The translations under genes were made by a program, and so were the position numbers. Positions 44,528 through 56,015 of a stretch of DNA of 64,000 bases are shown piece after piece. The notes under the pieces were generated by a model, which was given only the letters and a program-made list of their open reading frames with translations, was not told the origin of the DNA and ran no database searches. Source of the stretch: Spongilla lacustris. Lineage: Eukaryota; Porifera; Demospongiae; Spongillida; Spongillidae. How positions within the stretch are numbered: the stretch's first letter is position 1; each line of letters begins with the position of its first letter. Where the stretch lies: assembly GCA_949361645.1 (NCBI GenBank), contig OX442425.1, positions 7,306,818 through 7,370,817 on the forward strand, given 5' to 3'.

Positions 44528-46677
44528 CCCCTAATTTTTTTGCTCTGGCAGGAGTGTTCAGTCAATAATAATAATTCGTGGCAATGCATAGGACGCTTAG
44601 ATTCCTCTTGTTAGTATCGATATCGGGTATTAAACCTGAGTACATAGGCCTCTTTTTGAATTTTATTGATACTCAGGTAGAGCTTTTTTATTTTATGCAA
44701 TTAACGGGCGCGCGCGTACGTTGCTTGGTTTCAAATCACTATAATGGCAGCTGCTGCGTATGAACAATACACGTAGCTGTAGATAAGCGTGTGGAAAATA
44801 GCATCATTTATGGACTAGTTCAGTTTTAGGTGTTGTTTAAAAGAACAACTATTGCTTCTGTTATTGTTTGGCAGCGTAGGTCTATCACCACCGCGATTTG
44901 TCGGAATCGAGTGACACGTGCAGCTGTTGAGGTGGCCTTAAGGTAAACATATACATAATTATATAGGCTTTGCCGGAGGGTATGCCAAAGGGTTTCTGGG
45001 TATTTTATTAGTCGGATCCACTCACTGAACTGTGTAGAATCCGTTTTGGGGTTGGGGTTGGAAAGAATAAGTACTTGAAGCATACTAGCAAAAAAGAACA
45101 CTAGAACCCAAAGTACCGTGCCCGTGCGATGTTCAGGCTTCTATCTTAACTGTTTCAGTCAATTCAGTAAAAAAAACCAATCGGCAAAAACATAGTAGAC
45201 AGTTGTAGCTTTCATTTGAACCAAATGATACAGGTGGAGGTATTTCTTTACTGGTCCGGCGAATTCATACAAGAATACGACCAGATACAACACACTCGCA
45301 TGCGCACATTGTTGCTTCATCCTGCAATGAAAATAACCATCAAACAGTTCACTGTCGTCTTTGAAATGATGGCCGTCAACACAGCTTCCTGTGAGGAATA
45401 AGTATTAGGAATTAGAAGTCAAGCGGTTCATTACAACAATTGAATTCAATTATTGCTGTAAAAACCTTTATCACTCTGACTAGGCCTACCTTCGTTCTTC
45501 GGATATCTTAAACTCAGAGTTCTCCTTGTTATCGAGCCATTTTCTTTGGCTTGTGCGTAGCCTGGCAACAGTAAATTATGACGCGTGTGTGACGTAATAT
45601 TGCATACTGCACTGCTAGGCAACCGAGAATTTTCACCGATAATGAATTGTACCTGCTCGAGTCATTTTACGGCATTTCATCACCATCTAATAACTGTAGG
45701 TCTTATTTGTATGAAAGGGCACGTTTGGAAATCAAATGCAACTTTTGAAACTAATTTCGTCTTCTTACGACGTTCCTGTCGCGAGTTATACGTGATGAAC
45801 GGAAGGAGGAGAACAAAAATAAAATGGCGGAATTTGGTACCGACTTGTCAAACCACGTAAACGGCACTGTTTAGCGAAGCTCACGTTACATGTGCATATC
45901 TGTCATGTTTGTGATGGATTATATGTGAGCTGGCGAGTATAGGCAACGCTTCGTTACCACTTTAAAACGCTCGATCGAAAACCACGCCCACCTAAGCCAA
46001 TCCGAAGGCAATCCTACATAGGACCCACTACCGTGGGTCCTGATTAATAATTACCCACCACAAACATTTTTACCCTTTTTTGAGATTATCCGCAAGCACT
46101 TTACATAACATTTCCACACATAGAATAGTTGATAGAATAAGTACAAATGCGATTCTTTGCACTTGTTTACTACGATATACAGATAATTCCTAAAATAAAA
46201 GTGGCTTGTTTAATGCCAATAACAAGTTGCCCCCAAAATATAAAAAATTATCTGTGACTTCTTATTTAGAAAACATGAATCTTAACCCATAAGTCAAACT
46301 AATTTAATTGTATGCACTTAGGTACCTGAGTGGGGCACCTGTAGACAAAATACATGTATATTCCTTGCAGGTATTACATTTGAATGGTGTAATTTAAATC
46401 AAAGTTTGTTTACTTATTTCCATAACAACAACAGTGCTTCACGTACATACATGTACATGTAAGTGATGGCTGAATATGAAAATTCAACATCTTTATGTGC
46501 GGCCTGAAGGATTCCAATGTTACAATGAAAATAGTTAAAAAGTCATTTTATTGGTTTCTTCGTTTGAAACACTGAGGACAAATCAGGTGTTGTACAAAGC
46601 AATCAAATTCACTACTAACATTAAACAGAAGTGTGGATGTGTACATGTACATGTACATGTGTACCCAGGGTCCTCAC
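44528..46677. other. Gene B-specific intron insertion and intron remainder
   Basis: About 43985-46050 has no equivalent in gene A, so it is an insertion in B or a loss in A. Small frames exist: 44826-45101 on the -, and 45585-45860 on the + with an AAAATGGCGGAATTTGG start followed by a GTAAAC donor-like site. None has a recognised domain. From about 46050 the match to gene A intron resumes. Confidence 0.4.
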
Positions 46678-46758
46678 CTCACTCTGGGGAGTCTTCAATA
46701 CTTCAATTATTTCTTTGTGACCTTTCCCCACTGCAATATCCAGAGCTGTTTTTGCAAA
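46678..46758 (-). CDS. Short ankyrin-end exon of gene B
   Basis: 81 bp, phase 0, the inverted paralogue of 20584-20664. It encodes FAKTALDIAVGKGHKE and then IIEVLKTPQSE before a GTGAGG donor. The acceptor (TCTAAG) is weaker than the CATCAG of gene A, and the first two residues differ. It would splice to 43097. Confidence 0.78.
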
Positions 46759-47676
46759 CTTAGAAATTACATGAATGCAGCCATGTGGGAATGGTACAAT
46801 AGTCCACTTAAATAAGCACTTGTGCTGTTCATAGACCTTCTATGTACATGTTGTATGACATTGTGTAATAGTACACATGTATAGGCCCCACATCCCTACA
46901 GTTTATACACATGCTCATAAATGGACGTACATATGTCTGTATCTTGATACAGCACCAATGAACTCATCGTGATGATCTTTAAAATGGTATAAAACTTTGT
47001 GTGACCAAAGTTGGTTCTAAGCTTCTACAACAAGACCAATGGTAACCCTCCCCCTCCCCCCCTCCCCTTATCTGCATGGACAAGAAGATTACTGTGTGTC
47101 TAGACCAGTGTAGCAAATTATTGCATCGACAAAGGGTCTGGAAGTTTGTATTCTCAATTTATGCCTTGAGATTACACTGTGATATTGTGGTTAGCAACTG
47201 CCTGGTGGAAAGCCACTGATAAGCAAGCATAGCACAAACTCTTTCTTAAAGCCAGTTGGAAGAATGGCAAAAAAGAGCTATAGTTACATGTACATCCAGT
47301 TGATCTGGCTTCACAACAGGGTAGCCCAACTCTTTAGCTGCCTGAGTAACACACTCGCTAACTGCTGCTGAGAAAGCCTATCATTGTCTTACATCAGCCT
47401 CCGCTAATTGGGTGATAAGCAATCCGATTGGGCTGCAATCCCCGTTAACACAGAATTAATCATGGTATAGGCTAGCAGGACGGGCTACGCCCAATTATAC
47501 TAAGGTGTGGCTATGAGGAATGAGTGCAACAGACAACCCAGGCTTGAAACACAAACTGTTTGTAGAATTCTTCAAAGGTTTATACGATACAAGTACACAT
47601 GTAGTTACATGTTTAGACAACATCACCACTACTACACCATACATGTAACTACATGTACATGTATATGGAGGTGAAA
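46759..47676 (-). pseudogene. Gene B intron carrying the RecQ-like helicase relic
   Basis: 47050-47430 matches 19970-20330 in reverse, including the ELGYPVVK region, but with stops and frameshifts inside it. Other parts match the gene A intron 19640-20580. The shared relic shows that it was present before the A/B duplication. Confidence 0.45.
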
Positions 47677-49141
47677 TACAGTGCTTCTCACAAAGAGAGG
47701 GAAAAATGAGAATGTCCCGTTTTTTAGCCATAACTCTGTAACAAAACATGATGTGGAAAAAAAAATTACATTTTTGGAATCAGCATGTATTTTTGCATCA
47801 TCCTGTGAATCAATGTTTAATTACGTGATGTGTTTTCGTTTCAGGACTACAACAAGTAACATAGGGTTAAAACAACATTTTTTGTTTATAACTCATGAAT
47901 GCAATGGAGTTAATGTTTCAAATTTACAACACAACTGCACCATCATATTCTACATGTCCATGAGCAGTTTGATCGTTACACGCCCTCTAGTTATGGAGAT
48001 CGGTTCAAGATTGTAAAAAATTGAAGGTGGGTAGCGGTTAATGAAAAAACTCCAGAAAAGTTCCGAGGTAAGGTTTAATTCTTCGTTCATTACATTGCAA
48101 AGTCCCTGTAGTTAATATATGAAAAATTTTAAGCTTATCCGTCATTGTGATCGTAAGTTGCAATTTGCCAAAGTTAAAAATTCTATTATCGGATAGAAAT
48201 TTTAACGTTTTTCCGTATACGTTAAAGTATTATCATCCACTTTGACGTCACAACTGATTACATGTATCGTAAATAATAACGCAATGGCTTCTGGCGCATG
48301 CAGTTCCCAAGTCTTCTCATCTGTGATTCTGTTTCTAGTACTTAATTGTTCTTTCCAGAACCTACCTTATACATACACACATGTATCTGGGGGTACCAGA
48401 AATAGATAGCAAAGAAGTTGGGAGGTAGAAGGCGTTCCTTGTGGTTGTACAAGAGCGGTCGAGCAAGGGGTAGCCAACTCTGGCTCGCGGGTTGAGAACA
48501 CAAATTTGTAGAACAGGCCTTCTTTACTGATACAGTTTAAGAGTTATTCTCGACAAATCACAACAACGCGTCATCACTATAATGACATCATGTTTTGTAC
48601 GTCATCAATAATCAAAATTTCTATCCGATAATGGAATTTTGAACTTTGGCAAATTGCAACTTACGATCACAATGAAGGATAAGAATACAATGTTCCATAT
48701 ATTAACTACAGGGACTTTGCAATGTAACAAACAAAAAATCAAACCTTACCTCGGAAGTTTTCTGAAGTTTTTTCGTTAACCGCTACCCACCTTCAAATTT
48801 TTATAATCTTGAACCGATCTCCATAACTAGTGGGTGTGCAACGATCAAACTGTTCATGGACATGCAGACAATGATGGTGCAGTTGTGTTGTAAATTTGAA
48901 GCCTTAACTTTATTGCGTTCATGAGTTATGAACAAAAAATGTTGTTTTAACCCTATGTTATTTGTTGTGGTCCTGAAACGAAAATACATCACGTGATACA
49001 ACATAAATTCACAGGATGATGCAAAAATACATGCTGATTCCAAAAATGTAATTGGTGTTTCAACATCATGTTTGGTTACAGAGTTATGGCTAAAAAAACA
49101 AGACATTTTCATTTTTCCCTCTCTTTGTGAGAAGCACTGTA
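47677..49141. mobile_element. Non-autonomous long-TIR element at a TA site
   Basis: Element 47679-49139 begins CAGTGCTTCTCACAAAGAG and ends CTCTTTGTGAGAAGCACTG, with TA on each side (47677-47678, 49140-49141). The inverted arms extend about 520 bp (to about 48200 and from about 48610), around a 400-bp centre. Gene A's intron at about 19660 has the uninterrupted GAGGTGAAATAAACATGC (reverse strand), a direct empty site. TA duplication suggests Tc1/mariner-type mobilisation; no transposase is encoded. Confidence 0.85.
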
Positions 49142-49321
49142 AACATCCATATTACACAGTTGTTTGCGGCCCAATGTTTTGTGGACACTAGGTTCATTTT
49201 CCGAAAAATTGAAATGATGTCTATACCGGGTGTGTGTGTTACCAGCCTACTGTGGTATTGCCGCCACATTAGGTGGGCCAATGAACAGCAGTTGTTCTTT
49301 CACAATGGAGAGCAACTGCTG

Positions 49322-52300
49322 GACCTGTCACGGAAATTTCGGTCCGCTGAAAATTTTGGTCCCGGACCAATATTTTCAGAAAATTTTGGTCGGGTCGGAC
49401 CAATTTTATCTGAAAAAAAAGGTCCGTGTCCGGAAAAAAAGGTCCGGAGATTTATTTCATACAGTGTACGTCCACGTGTTTGATATCAGTTTGCGAGTGA
49501 TGGCGGAGATTGAAGATGATCTTGTCGAGGAGGCTTATGCCTATTTAGTGTCGAAGAAGTATCCTGAATGTGTCAGTGAGACCAAAAAGAGGGTGATACG
49601 AAGGAAAGCGGCGAAGTTGACAATATCTGTTGAAGGAGAGCTATTGTATAAGCACAAGCAGGGAAAGGAAAAGGTAAGTAGCGTTTAATCAATACTGCCA
49701 TTATCGTTTTTGATATTTTTGGTAGTGACATGTATGTATGTATGTGTCTAATAAAGTAGCCATCTTTTACGCAGAAGGAAGTGCTGTTTCGTTACATCCA
49801 GAGTTTGGAAGAGCGCCAGAAGATCCTACTGGCATGTCACATTGATTCCACTTCTGGTCACATGGGTAAGACCAGGACACTGTACAGGATCAAGGAACGA
49901 TTCATGTGGCATGGCATGGTTAAAGACGTTGTTAGCTTGGTGAGCTCCTTATTTAACTGCATCAGTGGTACTCCTTTATTTTTTTATATTACAAATTCAA
50001 TCCTGGTTCTGTAATATTTCTGCAGCTATCAAAATGTGATGTGTGTCAATACATGAACAGAAAGCTAACTACTGGAGTGCCTGAACTTCATCCCATTCCA
50101 GTTAAAGCCCCCTGGTACATGGTTGGCATTGATTTCATTGGCCCTCTGAGCCCAGTTGCAAAGGACAGAAGTCGATAGATCCTCACTATCAGTGATTACT
50201 TCACAAAGTGGGTTGAGGTGGTACCTACAGTCAACAAAATGGCATCTACAATGGCAAATTCACTGTTTAAGGTCAGCATGTGTACCAATTATTTATTTGT
50301 GCATGTAGCTATTTGTACATGTAGCTGTGCATGGCTTTACTAGTTCGTTTAGTTTGATAATTTTTGTGGTACAAAGCATGCTCTTACCATGCAACTGATA
50401 GTATGTTTTGGTGAGCTCCAAATATTTATGGTCATGTCCTTACTTTAACTACAGATCTTTATGCGAATGGGACTACCACGTGTGTTGCTTTCAGACAATG
50501 GCAGCGAGTTCTGTAATGCACTGAATGACCATCTTTCAGAGATGCTAGGAATTAAGAGGAGGCTAACTACACCTTACCACTCTCAGGTTTGTTCCATGAA
50601 TGTTATTGTGTACTGTAGTATACATTTAAAAATGCGTGCACACAATCTGATGTCATCCGATCTCTCTCAACTTGTCTTCAAAGAAGGAAATGCGGAGTCA
50701 CTACCTAGACACTTGTGCCTTCGCATATAACACTTCCCGACACGACTGTACTAAATACACACCATTCATGTTAATGTTTGGTCGCCGAGCAACCCTTCCA
50801 ATTGATGTGGAGCTTGAGCGGCAATGTTCTGAAGATCTCTGCAAGACATATTGGGAACTTGAAGAACATCCCTATCCTGCTGTATTTTCAGAACACAACA
50901 TTATCGCTGCACAGTTGAGGCAGAAAGAAGCATATGATAAAAAGCACTGCAAACCCGGCCAATTTCAGTGTGAACAGTTGGTATTGCTGAAAAACTTCTC
51001 TCGTAAAAAGGTCAAGGGCGGAAAACTTACAGAACGATTTCTTGGGCCATACACAATCATAAATGTGCTGCCAAATGGTGTATAGGAAATACGCAATAAA
51101 GAAGGCAAGGCTACTCGTGCTACTGGCAGCCACTTAAAAATGTACATGTCAAGTGATGCATGTTGTATGGAAGATGAAGATGAAGATCAAAGTTCTTCAC
51201 AAGGAGATTGTGTAAGTAAAATTTTAGTGTGTAAATACATGTATCAGATACTTGTCAGTCTGCAGCTGATGTATGTTTACAAATACATGGGTGTATGTAG
51301 CTCTCAGCCACCATGAAATATGCATTGTTTAAAGGTTACTCCTTCTGGTACTCTGGCAAGCCCTCATTCTTCTAAAGATGATTCAGATTGTCAACATGGA
51401 GGCCAATCTAAAGGTTTGTCTTGTATATCCTTTTTCACTTTTTTAGAATATAAGACTTGGTACATTTTCAATAGACCATTCATCACCCTGTAATCGTGCC
51501 CATCAAAATGACTGTGCTGAAGTCGGTGGCATTGACAGTGGTTGCACTGTACTGGAGGATTGTTCAGTTTCTGTTAAACAAGATACCATTCGTAAGGTAA
51601 ATTACTTTGTGTATAGCAGAGGAATGTAATACCTATATAGTAAAAACTGCTCATTTTGATTTGGATTGCACTCTGCATTATGTGTGTAAACTGATGATTT
51701 ACCATTTATTTTCCTACAGAGAAAGCGCCCTTTCACACGCGAAATGAAAAAACAAGTAGTGGGTGGTGAATGGCTGACTGATGACCATATGTTCTATGCA
51801 CAAGAGCTTCTCAGAATGCAGTTCCCCACCATTGATGGATGGCAGAGCACTCTTCTAGCTCAGAACAATGGATATTTTCCAGCCAAGATGGATGCCATTC
51901 AGATTCATATAGTGTCGAATTCCCACTGGGTAACGTCAGCACGACTTGGTGGTACAGTCACTCTTTTTGACTGCCGTAAGGTTGGAAGTCATATCTCTTC
52001 GACCCTAACCCATCAGTTATGCCAGGTGTACAGAACATCAATATGTGAGAGTGCGGGGAATTCATTCTTAGCTGTGAATGTTGCAAGCAGCGTGGCAGTG
52101 ATCGATGATTGTGGGGTTTTTGCAATAGCATTTGCATTGCATGCTGCCCTGGGTCACTGCCTAGAAGAAATCGAGTTTGACCAGGCAACTATGCGAGACC
52201 ACCTCTTAAAGTGCTACACTACAAGAAACTTCACTCCTATTCCTACCAAGAAAGTGAAAAGAGCCCATCATACCCTCATCATGAATATAGATGTGTTTTG

Positions 52301-52941
52301 TAGCTGTCAGATGCCTGACACCTATGGGGATATGGTGCAGTGTGGTCTTTGCGAACAGTGGTTTCACATCAAGTGTGTTGGCCTCCACTCTCTTCCATCA
52401 AGTGCAGAAGAATGGAATTGTTCACTCTGTACATAAATCTTGGTGTGTTAATGAACTTTACCTTTACTGAGTGAGTATTTATATACAATGAGTTGCACAA
52501 CTGAACTACTACAATTAAGCAGACACATCAGGGCCAATTGCAGATCACCTACTGTGTGGCCTTGATAGAAGGTTTTGGTTGGTCTACCATCAGAGTACAT
52601 ATGCATGTAGTCTTCTACAATGAGTAAGGAGTCCCAAAGCCCCTTCTAATAGGTCCTATTACATGTAATATAATAGATCATCAGTGATTATACATTTATA
52701 TTCACCTACCACTCAATCCCGTCGATGAAGTCAAGAGACTAGTTACATACATGTATGTACTACAGCGATTACGAAGGAGATGGTGGTGAACTTCATTATA
52801 GACTTAGAAAACAACGTCCGGACCTAAAATTTCAGGGCGGACCGTATTTTTCGAAATTATCGGTCCGGGCGGACCAAAATTTTCAGCGAAAATTTCCGTC
52901 CGGGACCAGATTTTTCAGGACCAAAATTCCAGTGACAGACC
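49322..52941 (+). mobile_element. Ginger-type DNA transposon
   Basis: The element occupies 49326-52937. It starts TGTCACGGAAATTTCGGTCC and ends in the complement of TGTCACTGGAATTTTGGTCC, flanked by the 4-bp duplication GACC (49322-49325, 52938-52941). Subterminal GGTCCGGGCGGACC-like repeats fill the first and last 130 bp. The single gene joins a Gypsy-like integrase to protease and PHD domains. TGT ends, 4-bp duplications, a Gypsy-type integrase and introns are features of Ginger (Gypsy integrase-related) transposons. It sits in the gene B intron. The copy is inactive (see its gene). Confidence 0.85.
49500..52436 (+). pseudogene. Ginger transposase: integrase + Ulp1-like protease + PHD, eight exons
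   Basis: Exons 49500-49673, 49775-49939, 50026-50271, 50455-50586, 50684-51211, 51335-51413, 51475-51596 and 51720-52436 have GT/AG borders and join in phase (about 720 codons). Order: N-terminal basic segment; HHCC zinc-binding fold across exons 2-3 (HIDSTSGH, then KCDVC); DDE core with Asp at 50131 (GIDFIGPL) and Asp at 50494 (SDNGSEF); GPY/F segment in exon 5; Ulp1/C48-like protease in exon 8 with His in NSHWV, Asp in TLFDC and Cys in DDCGVF; and a C-terminal PHD finger (CSCQMP..CGLCEQWFH..C..CSLC). Defects: TAG codons at 50176 and 51083, both where family members usually have Tyr. The segment expected between YHSQ and KEMRSHY, with the catalytic Glu, is absent. Confidence 0.82.
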
Positions 52942-54538
52942 TTACTTATGTCTTACTCAAAGTTTGTCTTGGTGCCGTTAGCTACTAATATAGTATACTC
53001 TTCCGTATCAATCCCATTCCCAACCCCAGAACCAGCCTCATCTCAGCCACCTGTACCAGCCTCATCTCAGCCACCTGTACCAGCCTCATCTCAGCCACCT
53101 GTACCAGCCTCATCTCAGCTACCATGCTAGGGCCCAGGGGCAGATCCATGATTTCAGAAAAGGGGGGGGTACATATGAAAACTGGGGTATTGTCCACTTT
53201 AGGCCGATTCAACCAGTGTGTGTGTGTGTGGGGGGGGGGGGGTGCTGTCCGCTATAGGCCGATTCAACCAGTGGGGGGGGGGGGGGGGGGGGGGAGCTGT
53301 CCGCTTTAGGCCAATTCAACCAGTGGGGAGGAGGGGTTCTGTCCTCTCTCTATGTTTAAAAAGGGGGAGGGTGCCCTCTACTTACATGGCTATATTGGAA
53401 ACCACGTTGCTTCCTGTATGCTTTAAGCCTACACTAGATCAATAAATAGGGATGCATCTAAAAATAAAGATTTCAGACCAAAGTTGGGATTGCAACCCCC
53501 CCCTTCCCCCAATCTCAGCCACCTGTACTAGCCTCACATCTCAGCCACCTGTACCAACCTTATCACAGCCACTTGTACCAACCTTATCACAGCCACCTAT
53601 ACCCTCATCTCAGCAACCAGTACCATGTAGCCTCATAACTTCATGTTGCATTGATAACAAAATTTGTGTGGGTGTATCAGTTTTGGCAGCATCATTGTGA
53701 GTATCAATGCCAAATACTAAATACTGAGTGTACATGTAAATTAGCTGAAATCTCTGTGCTTGGTATGAACGCCTTGATTTCTTATCCCTAGGTGTCACAA
53801 GTATGCGACCACTCACCCTGCATCACTCCTGACCTATGTATAATGCTCCATTCGAACCGCATGTATTATTCATAAAATACACACGCCGCGTAGAGTGGTA
53901 AAAAAAAATGTGGCTGGTTCTAATTGTAGTAAATATGCTTCTTGATCTGTCTTGTTGATGTTGTAACTTGCTGACCTAAATCCTATTGTCGCTGTCTTTG
54001 CTACCTTACGATCAAAGTACCCCCTCTCAGTTACCGCCTCCATCATATGGACACGCTATTCGAGTAATATTGTAGGTCGTGCGCGCTGGTAATTTTATTT
54101 AGTGCGATGGTAGGGGGTACGAAAGATCAAATTCTCTCGAAGGTATGACTTGAACAAAGCATGAAATGTGGGTCACAAAAAGACGATTTATAATGAGCTC
54201 TAAAAATAAATTACTTTGCACCATTCAAAAGCATACCGTATTAGCCAATTATCTGAATTGTGTCCAGCCGCAAACAGCAGTGATGATAACATAACATGCT
54301 ATGTGCAAACATAGAATATACCATAACATTTATAACTGATTCATACAAGTATGTACAGCCATATGACTTACATCTACCTACATTGATATACATACATGTA
54401 CATATATTACAACCTGCAAATGGCACCAACATGGAAGCAAAAAAAATTACTCCTAACCAATATATGTACATGTATACAAGCCTGCTGAGCAACTTAAGGC
54501 AACAAAAGATACACATGTATACCAACCCTCGTACCAAC
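52942..54538. repeat. Gene B intron with small tandem repeats and G-rich blocks
   Basis: 53035-53125 holds four copies of a 24-bp unit (CAGCCTCATCTCAGCCACCTGTAC); related degenerate units occur at 53510-53625. 53155-53330 holds three units of GCTGTCCGCTTTAGGCCGATTCAACCAGTG separated by G runs of up to about 20, with G-quadruplex potential. From about 54250 the sequence matches gene A intron 19500-19600 in reverse. No gene. Confidence 0.65.
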
Positions 54539-54637
54539 CTTATTCATGTGGCTGACATTAGCGCCTGCTTCAATGAGTGTCTTCACTACAACTAGATGTC
54601 CGTCATCACTTGCTGTCATCAACGGACTCCAGCCATT
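54539..54637 (-). CDS. Ankyrin-repeat exon of gene B (N-GWSPLM type)
   Basis: 99 bp, 33 codons, phase 0, with TTTGTATTACAG upstream and GTTGGT downstream on the - strand. It encodes NGWSPLMTAS, DDGHLVVVKT, LIEAGANVSHMNK: one ankyrin repeat, inverted counterpart of 19299-19397. Val replaces the common Asp in GHLDVV. Confidence 0.86.
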
Positions 54638-54784
54638 CTGTAATACAAATATAATCATAAAACAGAGGCTTGACATGAGGAGGTGGTGGGTGAGGGGAGC
54701 TAAAAGAGGGAGGGAGAAGAAGATATGGCAATAAAGGCCCCACCATTTCCCCATGGGTACAAGTGTTCTATGCCCCCTCCCCTA

Positions 54785-55050
54785 CATAATATTGGAATGG
54801 ATGGCCCCCATGTGTACAATAGGGATGGATGGTCCTCATGTGTACAATAGGGATGGATGGTCCTCATGTGTACAATAGGGATGGATGGTCCCCATGTGTA
54901 CAATAGAGATGGATGGTCCCCATGGGTACAATAGGGATGGATGGTCCTCATGTGTACAATAGGGATGGATGGTCCCCATGTGTACAATAGGGATGGATGG
55001 TCCTCATGTGTACAATAGGGATGGATGGTCCCCATGTGCACAAGTGGATG
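54785..55050 (-). repeat. 28-bp minisatellite, about 9 copies, gene B
   Basis: The - strand carries the same GACCATCC..CACATGGG unit as gene A, with GAGGACC variants. It lies upstream of the ankyrin exon 54539-54637 at the same spacing as in gene A. So the array-exon association predates the inverted duplication. Confidence 0.93.
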
Positions 55051-55913
55051 ATGGATTATTTGAGCCCCTATGTGCAAAAAAGAACATATGGAAATGAAAC
55101 ACCCACTGTTAGGCAGACTCGCTAAATGTAGGTCTGTAATTGATTATAGGATGTGACAGTATCAACTAATACATGTATATGCTGATGACATAATCATGTC
55201 ATTATGGTGTTGCTATCCACTAAACATGCACTTAAGTGTCTCTGGCCAGCTGTAGCACATGTACACATGTTAAATACACATGTGCATAGATCACTAAACC
55301 ACAGACTAGGCTGCTTTTAAATGAACAAACCACACTGAGGAGTATTAAAGATTTATACTTGGATATAATTAAACAAGTACAATGTATAACGTTTACTGTC
55401 CACACTAAGGCAGTCAGCACCTGGCAGCTGCAATGACATCCAACCTGGTGTAATTCACAAGTGCATGAAACAGACATCAAAATTTGTTTGTTTGTCACAA
55501 CCACGAAAGGAAGACAGTACTCACTGTTGTGATCAAGTACATTACACAATAGAAGGTATTTTTTTGTCATTTATAGGGGAGTTGAGACTTTGACACGTGA
55601 TTTTTTTTTTTTAATGTCCTAGGTTTTATGAAATATTACAATGTCAGGAGGGCACTTTTACCCATTTTTCACCATTGTACTCATTTCAAGCATTAAGAGT
55701 GGCGTGGTCCATCCATCCAAATTGCCAGTGGAGGCAAGGTTTGCAAGTTTAACCAACATATCCAGTCTGTACCTGCCTGCATAGAGTCATGATCTGTTAT
55801 TTAGTACGACAGGAAGGAAGTCTGATTTGAATACTATCATATTGAGATCTCAATGATATTCTTCAGTGTGTGCACATTTTATGGATGTAGTAATACAACA
55901 TCACATGACTTAC
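55051..55913 (-). other. Intron of gene B
   Basis: Reverse match to gene A 9170-9760 and 10050-10330. No exon other than the flanking ones. Confidence 0.6.
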
Positions 55914-56015
55914 AGCAGATCTTGCTATATTCACATCAGCACCTGCTCCTAACAAGGTCTGCACTAAATCATGACGACCATTTTGACTTGCCACATACAA
56001 CGGAGTTACATTGTT
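55914..56015 (-). CDS. Ankyrin-repeat exon of gene B (NN-T-P-L-Y type)
   Basis: Phase 0, between TTCTTACAG and GTAAGT on the - strand. It encodes NNVTPLYVAS, GRHDLVQTLLGAGADVN and ends ARSA. At 102 bp it is one codon longer than its gene A counterpart (9896-9994). TPL is the canonical ankyrin turn, better kept here than in gene A (TLL). Confidence 0.84.

Noticed and set aside
45822..45870. MAEFGTDLSNH first-exon candidate with a GTAAAC donor
   Set aside because: Good start context, but too short, no downstream exon found, and no homologue recognised.
53124..53445. Gly-rich short ORFs
   Set aside because: Translate poly-G blocks in small tandem repeats; no protein features.
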